Below are positions 5,137-11,024 of a DNA stretch of 11,024 nt, one piece after another; position 1 is the stretch's first letter; every line of letters starts with the position of its first letter. The DNA lies in the NCBI GenBank assembly GCA_030640725.1, contig DAOWIV010000288.1, forward strand, positions 1 to 11,024. The letters run 5' to 3'. The notes under the pieces are model-generated. The model made no database searches. It was not told the origin of the DNA and saw only the letters and a program-made list of their open reading frames with translations. This DNA comes from Methanosarcinales archaeon. Lineage in GTDB: Archaea; Halobacteriota; Methanosarcinia; Methanosarcinales; Methanogasteraceae. A program made the position numbers and the translations under genes.

Positions 5137-6015
5137 ATGAAGATCGAAGGCGTTCTGCCGGCGCTAATAACACCATTCACGCCTGAGCGCATGATCGATG
5201 AGACTGGTTTTAGAGAAAATATTGAGTATGTGGTTGAACATGGGGTTTCTGGCATCGTTCCCTGTGGCACTACCGGAGAATCAGCCACGCTAACATCTGA
5301 TGAGCATGAACAACTGATCGACATCGCAATTGATGTTTCAAACGTCCCTGTAATCGCGGGAACCGGCTCGAACAATACTGAGGAGGCGGTTCGGTTCACC
5401 CGCCATGCAGCAGACGCTGGTGCCGATGCCGCACTGCTGATCACGCCGTATTATAACAAACCAAACAGAAATGGGATCGTTGCCCATTTTGAGGCGATTG
5501 CAAGCGCTGCTGACCTGCCGCTGATATTGTATAACATCAAGTCCAGAACCGGCATCAACCTTGAACCTGATTTGATCGCGAAGCTTGCAGAGATCCCGAG
5601 TGTCATCGGCGTCAAAGAGGCGAGCGGCGATCTGGCGCAGGTGTCGCGCGTCATCGAACTGACACGGGATATAGACTTTATAGTAGTATCCGGCGACGAT
5701 GCCCTGACACTGCCGATCATGTCACTTGGCGGGGTGGGTGTGATCTCGGTTGTGGCAAACATCGCTCCTGCGCAGACGGCAGCCTTCGCAAATGCGATAC
5801 TACGCAGCGATTACGATGAGGCGAGACGCCACCACTACCGGCTTGCGCCACTCGTGCGGGCGATGTTTATTGAGACAAATCCGATCCCTGTGAAGACTGC
5901 TGCAAGTATGCTCGGTCTGCCTAGCGGACCCCTGCGGCTCCCGCTTGCGCCAATGAACGCAGAAAACGAGCAGAAACTGCGCGATGCACTGGCGCTATTC
6001 GGACTGCTTGATTGA
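5137..6015 (+). CDS. dapA: 4-hydroxy-tetrahydrodipicolinate synthase
   Basis: The 292-residue product is full length for DapA, the cytoplasmic TIM-barrel aldolase that condenses pyruvate with aspartate semialdehyde, the first committed step towards diaminopimelate and lysine. Visible active-site features are GTTGES (44-49, with Thr45/Thr46), PYYNKP (104-109, Tyr106), the LYN Tyr132 with SRTG (136-139, Arg137 for substrate carboxylate binding), and the Schiff-base lysine in GVKEASGD (158-165, Lys160). The loop before SRTG reads YNIK where many bacterial enzymes have YNVP. The ATG at 5137 is chosen over an in-frame TTG at 5101, which lies inside rps17e; AAGGTGA at 5125-5131 serves as ribosome binding site and overlaps the rps17e stop. 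No other dap genes follow in the window. Related aldolases (N-acetylneuraminate lyase, KDG aldolase) are less likely given the DapA pattern. Confidence 0.92.
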   Translation: MKIEGVLPALITPFTPERMIDETGFRENIEYVVEHGVSGIVPCGTTGESATLTSDEHEQLIDIAIDVSNVPVIAGTGSNNTEEAVRFTRHAADAGADAALLITPYYNKPNRNGIVAHFEAIASAADLPLILYNIKSRTGINLEPDLIAKLAEIPSVIGVKEASGDLAQVSRVIELTRDIDFIVVSGDDALTLPIMSLGGVGVISVVANIAPAQTAAFANAILRSDYDEARRHHYRLAPLVRAMFIETNPIPVKTAASMLGLPSGPLRLPLAPMNAENEQKLRDALALFGLLD

Positions 6016-6263
6016 TGGTCAGGTAACCACTTACGTTTTAGAAACCAGTAAGAACCAACCTCATTTCAGAGTATCCGGTGGTATTCTGTGGTTGAATTTG
6101 CAGAGGCGGGTCGCGGAGTGATGGGATTGTCGGTTGAATGTTATCATGCTCATGTGGCATCAAGTGCTTGGAGATCACAAACCCACGTTTGAACAAATAT
6201 CACGATCACACGAAGATACCGGAGAACCATGATATGATCCCAAAGCCCCGAGACCGGATAACC
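6016..6263. other. Intergenic stretch between dapA and tRNA-Arg, nothing recognised
   Basis: No frame looks coding on either strand, and I see no clear terminator, repeat or RNA gene before the tRNA promoter. Confidence 0.5.
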
Positions 6264-6271
6264 TTTAATAA
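6264..6271 (+). promoter_or_regulatory. TATA box of the tRNA-Arg/rps8e unit
   Basis: TTTAATAA lies about 26 nt upstream of the first tRNA base (6294), the normal archaeal spacing. No other TATA-like element occurs before rps8e. Confidence 0.55.
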
Positions 6272-6293
6272 TCGGTAGGCACAAAGGTGATGC

Positions 6294-6365
6294 GTCCCGA
6301 TGTGGTAGCGGATATCCTTAGGGCTTGCGGAGCCTTAGACCCGGGTTCGAGTCCCGGCCGGGACG
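6294..6365 (+). tRNA. tRNA-Arg (anticodon GCG)
   Basis: The anticodon arm is AGGGC-TTGCGGA-GCCTT (6320-6336), placing GCG at 34-36, which reads the arginine codon CGC. The T-arm is CCGGG-TTCGAGT-CCCGG (6341-6357). The acceptor pairs GTCCCG (6294-6299) with CGGGAC (6359-6364), followed by discriminator G at 6365; position 7 against 66 is an A-C mismatch. The D-stem is weak, with only two clear G-C pairs (6304-6305 with 6316-6317). The 4-nt variable loop is standard. CCA is not encoded. The gene ends 24 nt before rps8e, with no promoter between. Confidence 0.85.
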
Positions 6366-6389
6366 CTACACCGAAAGGAGAAACAAAAC

Positions 6390-6764
6390 ATGAAATGGCA
6401 AGGAAAATCAAGACGCACACCAAGCGGTGGCAGACATATAGGAAATCGCGGAAAACGGAAGTTCGAAAATGGACGTAATGCCACTGACACTCATCTTGCA
6501 GCGACGCGCAGCAAGAAGGTGCGCACCTTTGGCGGAAACCAGAAGATGCGCCTGCACCGGTGTGATGTGGCGAACGTGACTGATCCGAAGGACGCCACGA
6601 CCCGCAAAACCACAATCGAGACCGTGGAAGGAAATCCTGCAAACCAGTACTACACAAGGCGCAACATCATCACCAGAGGCGCGATCATCAAAACCGAGCT
6701 TGGTTCGGCACGGGTGACCAACCGACCCGGGCAGGAAGGTCACGTCAATGCAGTGTTGATCTGA
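6390..6764 (+). CDS. rps8e: 30S ribosomal protein S8e
   Basis: The 124-residue product begins MKWQGKSRRTPSGGR and carries the family's KVRTFGGNQKMRL segment (42-54), DVANVTDPK (59-67), ETVEGNPANQYYTRRNIITR (77-96) and RPGQEGHVNAVLI at the C-terminus. This is full length for archaeal S8e, a small-subunit protein. The ATG at 6390 has GGAG at 6377-6380, a good ribosome binding site. It follows tRNA-Arg by 24 nt without its own promoter, so it is probably expressed from the tRNA promoter after 3' processing of the tRNA. A short stem (CCTGC 6766-6770 with GCAGG 6783-6787) follows the stop. Confidence 0.95.
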   Translation: MKWQGKSRRTPSGGRHIGNRGKRKFENGRNATDTHLAATRSKKVRTFGGNQKMRLHRCDVANVTDPKDATTRKTTIETVEGNPANQYYTRRNIITRGAIIKTELGSARVTNRPGQEGHVNAVLI

Positions 6765-6785
6765 TCCTGCTTAAGCCACCTCGCA

Positions 6786-6801
6786 GGAAAAGCTTAATAT
6801 G
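6786..6801 (+). promoter_or_regulatory. TATA/BRE promoter of the tRNA-Lys-rpoH-rpoB''-rpoB' unit
   Basis: GGAAAAGCTTAATATG is a good BRE-TATA combination. The expected start is near 6820-6825, just before the hairpin at 6828. No comparable element is seen at the right distance from the tRNA itself or before rpoH. Confidence 0.55.
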
Positions 6802-6827
6802 TATGGATGCGTTGAATTGTTGGTGCG

Positions 6828-6881
6828 CCATAGTGACACTATACTCCTCTCGATTTCCAACTGGTGTAGGGTCAGCTATGG
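6828..6881 (+). ncRNA. Predicted structured RNA leader (hairpin) before tRNA-Lys
   Basis: CCATAG (6828-6833) pairs with CTATGG (6876-6881), TGAC (6834-6837) with GTCA (6871-6874), and CTATACT (6839-6845) with GGTGTAG (6863-6869, using two G-U pairs). That is 17 pairs broken only by one bulged G and one A-G mismatch, closed by a 17-nt loop. It ends 2 nt before the tRNA and begins near the predicted transcription start. I do not recognise a known RNA family; it could be a processed small RNA or a leader removed by RNase P. Confidence 0.4.
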
Positions 6882-6883
6882 AT

Positions 6884-6990
6884 GGGCTCGTAGCTCAGTC
6901 AGGCAGAGCACCGGGCTTTTAACGTCTGCGGCGGCGTTGCTGCTACGTGCGGAAACCCGATGGCCGAGGGTTCAAATCCCTTCGAGCCCG
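6884..6990 (+). tRNA. tRNA-Lys (anticodon TTT) with a 33-nt intron
   Basis: Acceptor GGGCTCG (6884-6890) pairs with CGAGCCC (6983-6989), and discriminator G is at 6990. The D-stem is GCTC/GAGC. The anticodon stem starts CCGGG (6911-6915) and the loop reads CTTTTA, placing TTT at 6918-6920. The 3' half resumes with A-CCCGA at 6955-6960, leaving an insert of 33 nt (6922-6954) at the canonical 37/38 position; the exact boundary can slide by one base either way because A is repeated. The intron can fold with ACGT (6922-6925) against ACGT (6945-6948) and bulges near both junctions, a relaxed bulge-helix-bulge for the splicing endonuclease. The T-arm is GAGGG-TTCAAAT-CCCTT. Pair 27-43 is C-A. CCA is not encoded. 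rpoH starts 35 nt downstream. Confidence 0.88.
6922..6954 (+). other. tRNA-Lys intron
   Basis: The 33-nt insert lies between tRNA positions 37 and 38. It contains an inner stem GCGGC (6928-6932) with GTTGC (6936-6940) in addition to the ACGT pairing at its ends. It has no coding capacity. Confidence 0.75.
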
Positions 6991-7013
6991 TTGCAACACC
7001 ATCACGATTCTGC

Positions 7014-7028
7014 GGAGGGATTTTCATA
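7014..7028 (+). promoter_or_regulatory. Ribosome binding site and AUA start of rpoH
   Basis: GGAGGG (7014-7019) lies six bases before an ATA codon at 7026-7028, exactly where the conserved RpoH N-terminus begins. No ATG, GTG or TTG lies in frame between the end of the tRNA and this codon. Confidence 0.65.
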
Positions 7029-7259
7029 GGATTCAACATACTCGAACATACAATAGTTCCGGGACACCGGGTACTCGATGACGATGAGGTAGAGACTGTA
7101 CTGAGTAAATACAACATCGAAAAAGAGAAACTATCCAAGATCCGGATGACCGATCCTACAATCAAAGAGATCAGTGCGAATCCAGGCGATATCATAGAAA
7201 TTACGAGAACGAGTGAGACAGCCGGCGAGTCTCTGTTTTACCGCCTTGCAATCGAGTGA
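7026..7259 (+). CDS. rpoH: DNA-directed RNA polymerase subunit H
   Basis: From the ATA at 7026 the product is 77 residues, normal for RpoH (Rpo5), the archaeal counterpart of the C-terminal part of eukaryotic RPB5, which sits in the polymerase jaw. FNILEHTIVPGHRVL is the typical opening, KYNIEKEKLSKIRMTDPTIK the middle, and NPGDIIEITRTS the conserved core before the C-terminus SLFYRLAIE. The only in-frame ATG (6960) lies inside tRNA-Lys and would add 22 residues not found in the family. GGAGGG six bases before the ATA supports initiation there, as a rare AUA start; an assembly error for ATG is the alternative. The stop at 7257-7259 is followed 8 nt later by rpoB''. It is probably transcribed with the tRNA, since no promoter lies between. 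Confidence 0.92.
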   Translation: MGFNILEHTIVPGHRVLDDDEVETVLSKYNIEKEKLSKIRMTDPTIKEISANPGDIIEITRTSETAGESLFYRLAIE

Positions 7260-7267
7260 GGGAACCC

Positions 7268-8770
7268 ATGTTAGATCGAAAAACACTATCCAGAGCATAT
7301 TTCATTCAGGACAAGATCGTGCAGCATCAGGTTGATTCATTCAACGAGTTCATAAACCATGGTCTTCAGAAGGTCATAAACGAGATGGGGGTCATCGAAA
7401 CCGAGATCGGTGGCACGGACACTGATTCGGAGACATTTGTGCGTCTCGGTGCTATCTCAGTGTCGCATCCGGTAGTGAAGGAAGCCGACGGGGCTGTGGA
7501 TCGGCTGTTCCCGTCCGACGCACGACTGCGTAACCTCACATACTCAGCACCGATCAAACTTGAGATGACCGTTGTGCAGGACGGAACCGAGAGCAAATCA
7601 CAGACTGTGGAGATCGGTGTCCTTCCGATCATGCTACGATCAAAGGTCTGCAACCTGCACGGGCTCTCTGACGAGGAGTTGCAGGCGCATGGTGAAGACC
7701 CACTCGATCCGGGAGGCTACTTCATCACCAACGGCACAGAGCGGGTGATCATGACGCTTGAAGACCTTGCGCCGAACAAGATCATGACCGAGATAGACCA
7801 TAAGTACGGCGATCAGGTCGAGATCGCGAAGGTATTCTCAGAGCGGCATGGGTACCGGGCGCTGACGGTGGTCGAGCGCGGGCGCAAATCGATACTTGAG
7901 GTGACGTTCCCGTCGCTTCCCGGGCGCATCAATTTTGTCACGCTCGTTCGCGCACTCGGGCTTGAGAAAGACGAAGACCTCGTAAAAGCGGTTTCTGACG
8001 ATCCCGAGATCCAGGAATTTATGAAAGAAAACCTTGAAGAGGCTGTAAACATCGGGGTATTTACGCAGGAAGATGCGCTTGAGGAGATCGGAAGTATTGT
8101 TGCCGCACGGCAGACAAAGGAGTATCAAACACGGCGAATCAGTTATGTGCTCGACAGGTATCTGCTCCCACATGTCGGTAACGACGGGGAAAACCGGATC
8201 GTGAAAGCTCATTTTCTGGCAAGAATGGCTGAGGCGTGCTTTGAACTGGCTCTGAATCGAAGAAATGTAGACGATAAGGATCATTACGCAAACAAAAGGC
8301 TAAAACTATCAGGAAATCTGGTGGAGGATCTCTTCCGGGTCTCATTCAACCGACTTGCAAGAGATATCAAGTACCAGATAGAGCGTGCAAGCATGAGAAA
8401 ACGGGAATTGAACATCAAGACCGTGATACGTCCCGACGTACTCACCCAGCGGATCGTTTATCCACTTGCGACCGGAAACTGGGTTGGCGGGCGCACCGGT
8501 GTCGCGCAGTTGCTCGACCGCACTGATCACATAGCCACGCTCTCCCATCTGCGCAGGGTGATCTCGCCACTGTCGCGAACACAGCCGCATTTCGAGGCAA
8601 GAGACCTCCATTCGACACAATGGGGTAGATTATGTCCATCCGAGACACCAGAGGGTCCCAACTGCGGTCTTGTAAAGAACTTTGCCCAGATGGTGGAACT
8701 GTCCACAGGAGTTAAGTCCACCGAAGGCATCAGGGATGAGCTTCGTATGTACGGTGTCGTTGCGGTATAA
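7268..8770 (+). CDS. rpoB2: DNA-directed RNA polymerase subunit B'' (N-terminal half of the beta-like subunit)
   Basis: The 500-residue protein is the N-terminal half of the archaeal RpoB, split as in methanogens, haloarchaea and Archaeoglobus. It contributes the protrusion, lobe and fork regions. Visible landmarks are the RQHxDSFNxF-like opening (VQHQVDSFNEFINHGLQ), GGYFITNGTERVI, SLPGRINFVTLVRALGL, the ANKRLKLSGNLVEDLFR segment and, near the C-terminus, RDLHSTQWGRLCPSETPEGP (445-464), the fork-loop motif next to the catalytic site. The ATG at 7268 is chosen; an in-frame GTG at 7256 overlaps the rpoH stop and would add four residues. GTGAGGG at 7256-7262 can serve as ribosome binding site. 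rpoB' follows after 15 nt, so the two halves are made from one message. Confidence 0.96.
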   Translation: MLDRKTLSRAYFIQDKIVQHQVDSFNEFINHGLQKVINEMGVIETEIGGTDTDSETFVRLGAISVSHPVVKEADGAVDRLFPSDARLRNLTYSAPIKLEMTVVQDGTESKSQTVEIGVLPIMLRSKVCNLHGLSDEELQAHGEDPLDPGGYFITNGTERVIMTLEDLAPNKIMTEIDHKYGDQVEIAKVFSERHGYRALTVVERGRKSILEVTFPSLPGRINFVTLVRALGLEKDEDLVKAVSDDPEIQEFMKENLEEAVNIGVFTQEDALEEIGSIVAARQTKEYQTRRISYVLDRYLLPHVGNDGENRIVKAHFLARMAEACFELALNRRNVDDKDHYANKRLKLSGNLVEDLFRVSFNRLARDIKYQIERASMRKRELNIKTVIRPDVLTQRIVYPLATGNWVGGRTGVAQLLDRTDHIATLSHLRRVISPLSRTQPHFEARDLHSTQWGRLCPSETPEGPNCGLVKNFAQMVELSTGVKSTEGIRDELRMYGVVAV

Positions 8771-8785
8771 AGGGGTGAATGACAA

Positions 8786-10588
8786 ATGAGAGGTAAAGTA
8801 TTTTTGGATGGTGAACTGGTCGGCACCCATGAAAACACCGCGGAACTGGTGCACGAGATCAGGATGAAACGGAGGCAGGGGATCATCGACGGGCAGCTCA
8901 ATGTTGCGCTGCAGGGGCATGACGTGCTCATCAACACCGATATGGGCAGGGCTCGTCGCCCCTCGATCGTGGTTGAAGGTGGCAGATCGCGGATCACCGA
9001 CGATCACATCGAACAACTCAAGAATGGCGATCTCGATTTTAACGACCTTGTATCACAGGGTTTGATCGAGTATCTTGATGCTGAAGAGGAAGAGAATGCG
9101 CTGATTGCGGTAAGCGAAACGGATATCACGCCAGAGCACACGCATCTCGAGATCGAGCCAGCCCTGATTCTTGGAATCGGCACAGGCATGGTCCCGTTCC
9201 CCGAGCATAACGCGTCTCCGAGAAACACGATGGGTGCTGCCATGATAAAGCAGTGCATCGGGCTTCCTGCAGCAAACACAAAACTGCGGTCGGATACCCG
9301 CGGACACGTTCTCCATTACCCGCAGCGTCCGATCGTGAATACGGTCACATCGACCGCCATTGGGGCGGACCGCCGTCCGGCAGGTCAGAACTTTGTGGTC
9401 GCAGTGCTCTCGTTTGAGGGCTACAATATCGAGGATGCACTCGTGATCAACAAAGGTTCGATCGAGCGCGGGCTTGGGCGCAGCCACTTTTTCAGGACGC
9501 TTGAAGGAGGCGAGCACAGGTACCCTGGCGGGCAGGAGGACCATTTCGAAATCCCTGATGCCGAGGTCAGGGGCGCAAGAGGCGAAGAAGCTTACGCTCA
9601 TCTGGATGCCGATGGTCTGATAAATCCTGAGACCGTTGTTGATCATGGAGACGTTCTCATCGGAAAGACATCTCCTCCGCGGTTCGTTGAGGAACCGACC
9701 GAGCTCGGGCTTGCTCCGCAGCAGCGCCGGGAGAACTCGGTGACTATGCGGTCAAACGAGAAAGGGATCGTGGATACGATCATCATAACCGAGTCATACG
9801 GGTCCCGTCTCGCAAAGGTGAAGATCAGAGACCAGCGGATCCCGGAGATCGGGGACAAATTCGCATCCAGACACGGGCAGAAAGGTGTCCTTGGTCTGGT
9901 TGTGCCATACGAAGATATGCCATTTACCGAGCAGGGGATCGTCCCTGACCTGATCATCAATCCACATGCGATCCCGTCAAGAATGACGATCGGGCACGTG
10001 ATGGAGATGATCGGCGGAAAGGTTGGCTCGATGAGAGGTGAATCGATTGACGCCACCGCTTTTTCAGGCGCAACCGAAGCTGAGTTACGCGACGGGCTTG
10101 CAAGTTGCGGGTTTGCACACTCTGGCAAGGAAGTGATGTACGATGGCGTCACAGGAATGCAAATTCAGGCTGATGTATTTATGGGAGTTATTCTATACCA
10201 GAAGCTTCATCACATGGTTGCATCCAAGATCCATGCACGGTCCCGCGGACCTGTTCAGGTGTTGACACGCCAGCCGACCGAGGGTCGCGCACGAGACGGC
10301 GGTCTCAGGTTCGGGGAGATGGAGCGCGATGTTCTTATCGGGCACGGAGCTGCGCTCTCGCTTAAGGAGCGACTCCTTGATGAATCCGACAAGGTGACCG
10401 AACTGGTCTGCAGGAAGTGCGGGATGATCGCAACATACGATCAGAGAAAGAATGTTTCGTTCTGCACCAACTGTAATTCTGAGGTTGATATATATCCTGT
10501 GGATATGAGCTATGCATTCAAACTGCTGCTTGATGAGATTAAATCGCTCGGTGTCGCGCCGAGGATTGAACTGGAGGATGCGGCGTAG
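8786..10588 (+). CDS. rpoB1: DNA-directed RNA polymerase subunit B' (C-terminal half of the beta-like subunit)
   Basis: The 600-residue protein completes the split B subunit. It carries FEGYNIEDALVIN (210-222) of the hybrid-binding domain, GDKFASRHGQKGVLG (356-370) with its conserved basic residues near the active centre, the NPHAIPSRMTIGH segment (392-404), and the PTEGRARDGGLRFGEMERD stretch (497-515) of the clamp-proximal region. A zinc-binding element, C542-x2-C545 and C560-x2-C563, lies near the C-terminus. Length is normal. GGGGTGA at 8773-8779 precedes the ATG at 8786. The expected next gene in most euryarchaeal polymerase operons, rpoA', is absent: a 61-nt gap leads to the convergent ribH. 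Confidence 0.96.
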   Translation: MRGKVFLDGELVGTHENTAELVHEIRMKRRQGIIDGQLNVALQGHDVLINTDMGRARRPSIVVEGGRSRITDDHIEQLKNGDLDFNDLVSQGLIEYLDAEEEENALIAVSETDITPEHTHLEIEPALILGIGTGMVPFPEHNASPRNTMGAAMIKQCIGLPAANTKLRSDTRGHVLHYPQRPIVNTVTSTAIGADRRPAGQNFVVAVLSFEGYNIEDALVINKGSIERGLGRSHFFRTLEGGEHRYPGGQEDHFEIPDAEVRGARGEEAYAHLDADGLINPETVVDHGDVLIGKTSPPRFVEEPTELGLAPQQRRENSVTMRSNEKGIVDTIIITESYGSRLAKVKIRDQRIPEIGDKFASRHGQKGVLGLVVPYEDMPFTEQGIVPDLIINPHAIPSRMTIGHVMEMIGGKVGSMRGESIDATAFSGATEAELRDGLASCGFAHSGKEVMYDGVTGMQIQADVFMGVILYQKLHHMVASKIHARSRGPVQVLTRQPTEGRARDGGLRFGEMERDVLIGHGAALSLKERLLDESDKVTELVCRKCGMIATYDQRKNVSFCTNCNSEVDIYPVDMSYAFKLLLDEIKSLGVAPRIELEDAA

Positions 10589-10649
10589 GTGAGGATTCTA
10601 AAAGATCCCGCCTGTGCACTTAATCCATCGATTTGAGTGTTTGTATCGA

Positions 10650-11024
10650 TTATCTGATTCGTTCTACCATCTTTACAGCCGCCTCGACAGCACGCTTTGC
10701 ATAGTCCACACGCTGGTGTGCCTCCATGCGGGTCATTCCCGGACCGGATATGCCAAGCGTCACTGGTTTTCCCGATTCAAGCGAGATGTCCATAATCTTT
10801 CTGGCAGCATGTTGTACCACGATCTCATCATGTCCGGTCGCACCCTCGATCACACAGCCGATGGTAACAACTGCGTCAATCGCCTCGTCGGATACGAGTT
10901 TTTTGATCGCAAGCGGCATATCATACACACCCGGAACCATGATCGTCTCAGCGACCTTTGCACCGAGAAATCTGGCGTGTTCCTGCCCGAGCAGTTCCAT
11001 CTGGTATGTCAAATCCCGATTAAA
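10650..11024 (-). CDS. ribH: 6,7-dimethyl-8-ribityllumazine synthase (partial, N-terminus off the right edge)
   Basis: The visible 124 residues start in the conserved FNRDLTYQMELLGQEHARFL region, so only a short N-terminal piece lies outside the window. ETIMVPGVYDMPLAIKKL is the family's substrate-binding segment, and IGCVIEGATGHDEIV holds the catalytic-site histidine of lumazine synthase. GISGPGMTRMEAHQR precedes the C-terminal helix ending MVERIR. RibH condenses 5-amino-6-ribitylamino-uracil with 3,4-dihydroxy-2-butanone 4-phosphate, the penultimate step of riboflavin synthesis, in an oligomeric cytoplasmic capsid-like assembly. The archaeal riboflavin synthase RibC is a homologue, but its active-site motif differs from the G-x-T-x-H-D/E seen here. 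The gene converges on rpoB', with 61 nt between them. Confidence 0.9.
   Translation of the reverse strand, partial: FNRDLTYQMELLGQEHARFLGAKVAETIMVPGVYDMPLAIKKLVSDEAIDAVVTIGCVIEGATGHDEIVVQHAARKIMDISLESGKPVTLGISGPGMTRMEAHQRVDYAKRAVEAAVKMVERIR

Noticed and set aside
6408..6743. 111-codon minus-strand frame opposite rps8e
   Set aside because: Antisense to an unmistakable ribosomal protein gene.
6960..7025. ATG at 6960 as the start of rpoH
   Set aside because: It lies within the tRNA-Lys 3' half, which is cut from the transcript, and the added residues are not part of the RpoH family.
9053..10152. Two long minus-strand frames opposite rpoB'
   Set aside because: They arise from the codon bias of rpoB' on the opposite strand and show no family features.
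10627..10650. ATCGAT repeated at 10627 and 10645 as a terminator stem
   Set aside because: Each copy is itself palindromic and the potential stem is only 6 bp of weak pairs; not enough to call a terminator.
1..11024. CRISPR array or cas operon suggested by the Cas4-like gene
   Set aside because: No evenly spaced direct repeats and no other cas genes appear in the window.

Overview
The window is archaeal and euryarchaeal. It carries a split RNA polymerase B subunit (rpoB''/rpoB'), RpoH, ribosomal proteins S8e and S17e, an archaellin with a class III signal peptide, archaeal TATA/BRE promoters with leaderless or nearly leaderless starts, and a tRNA with a canonical-position intron. A sulfopyruvate decarboxylase beta subunit (ComE, coenzyme M biosynthesis) points to a methanogen or a methane- or alkane-oxidising relative. 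The gene set fits a Methanosarcinales/Methanomicrobia-like lineage; that placement is inference.

Layout. (1) 1-1264, minus strand: hpt (purine salvage phosphoribosyltransferase) starts at a leaderless-type promoter and overlaps by ATGA a Cas4/DUF83-like nuclease gene that runs off the left edge. (2) About 1300-2690: a gene graveyard with no clear intact gene. It holds a frameshifted phasin-like coiled-coil gene, a second likely broken ORF, a lone 55-codon ORF, a J-domain stump, short tandem duplications and imperfect inverted repeats. (3) 2693-3253: comE alone, with no comD beside it. (4) 3254-3782: non-coding, with an imperfect inverted repeat and a 16-bp perfect palindrome just upstream of the archaellin promoter. 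(5) 3783-4799: a single archaellin gene with an unusually long N-terminal leader. (6) 4923-6015: rps17e-dapA, co-transcribed. (7) 6294-6764: tRNA-Arg(GCG) followed directly by rps8e. (8) 6791-10588: one apparent transcription unit with a promoter, a strong RNA hairpin, intron-containing tRNA-Lys(TTT), rpoH (apparently starting at AUA), rpoB'' and rpoB'. (9) 10650-11024, minus strand: the 3' part of ribH, convergent with rpoB'.

Most genes are housekeeping: transcription, translation, lysine/diaminopimelate synthesis, riboflavin and purine salvage. The unusual points are fine-scale: the AUA start of rpoH, the tRNA/protein-gene couplings, the tRNA-Lys intron and the hairpin before it, the end of the polymerase operon after rpoB' where rpoA' is normally expected, the archaellin leader and the palindrome before it, and the decayed region between hpt and comE. 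I found no convincing new multi-gene system, no CRISPR array and no intact mobile element.
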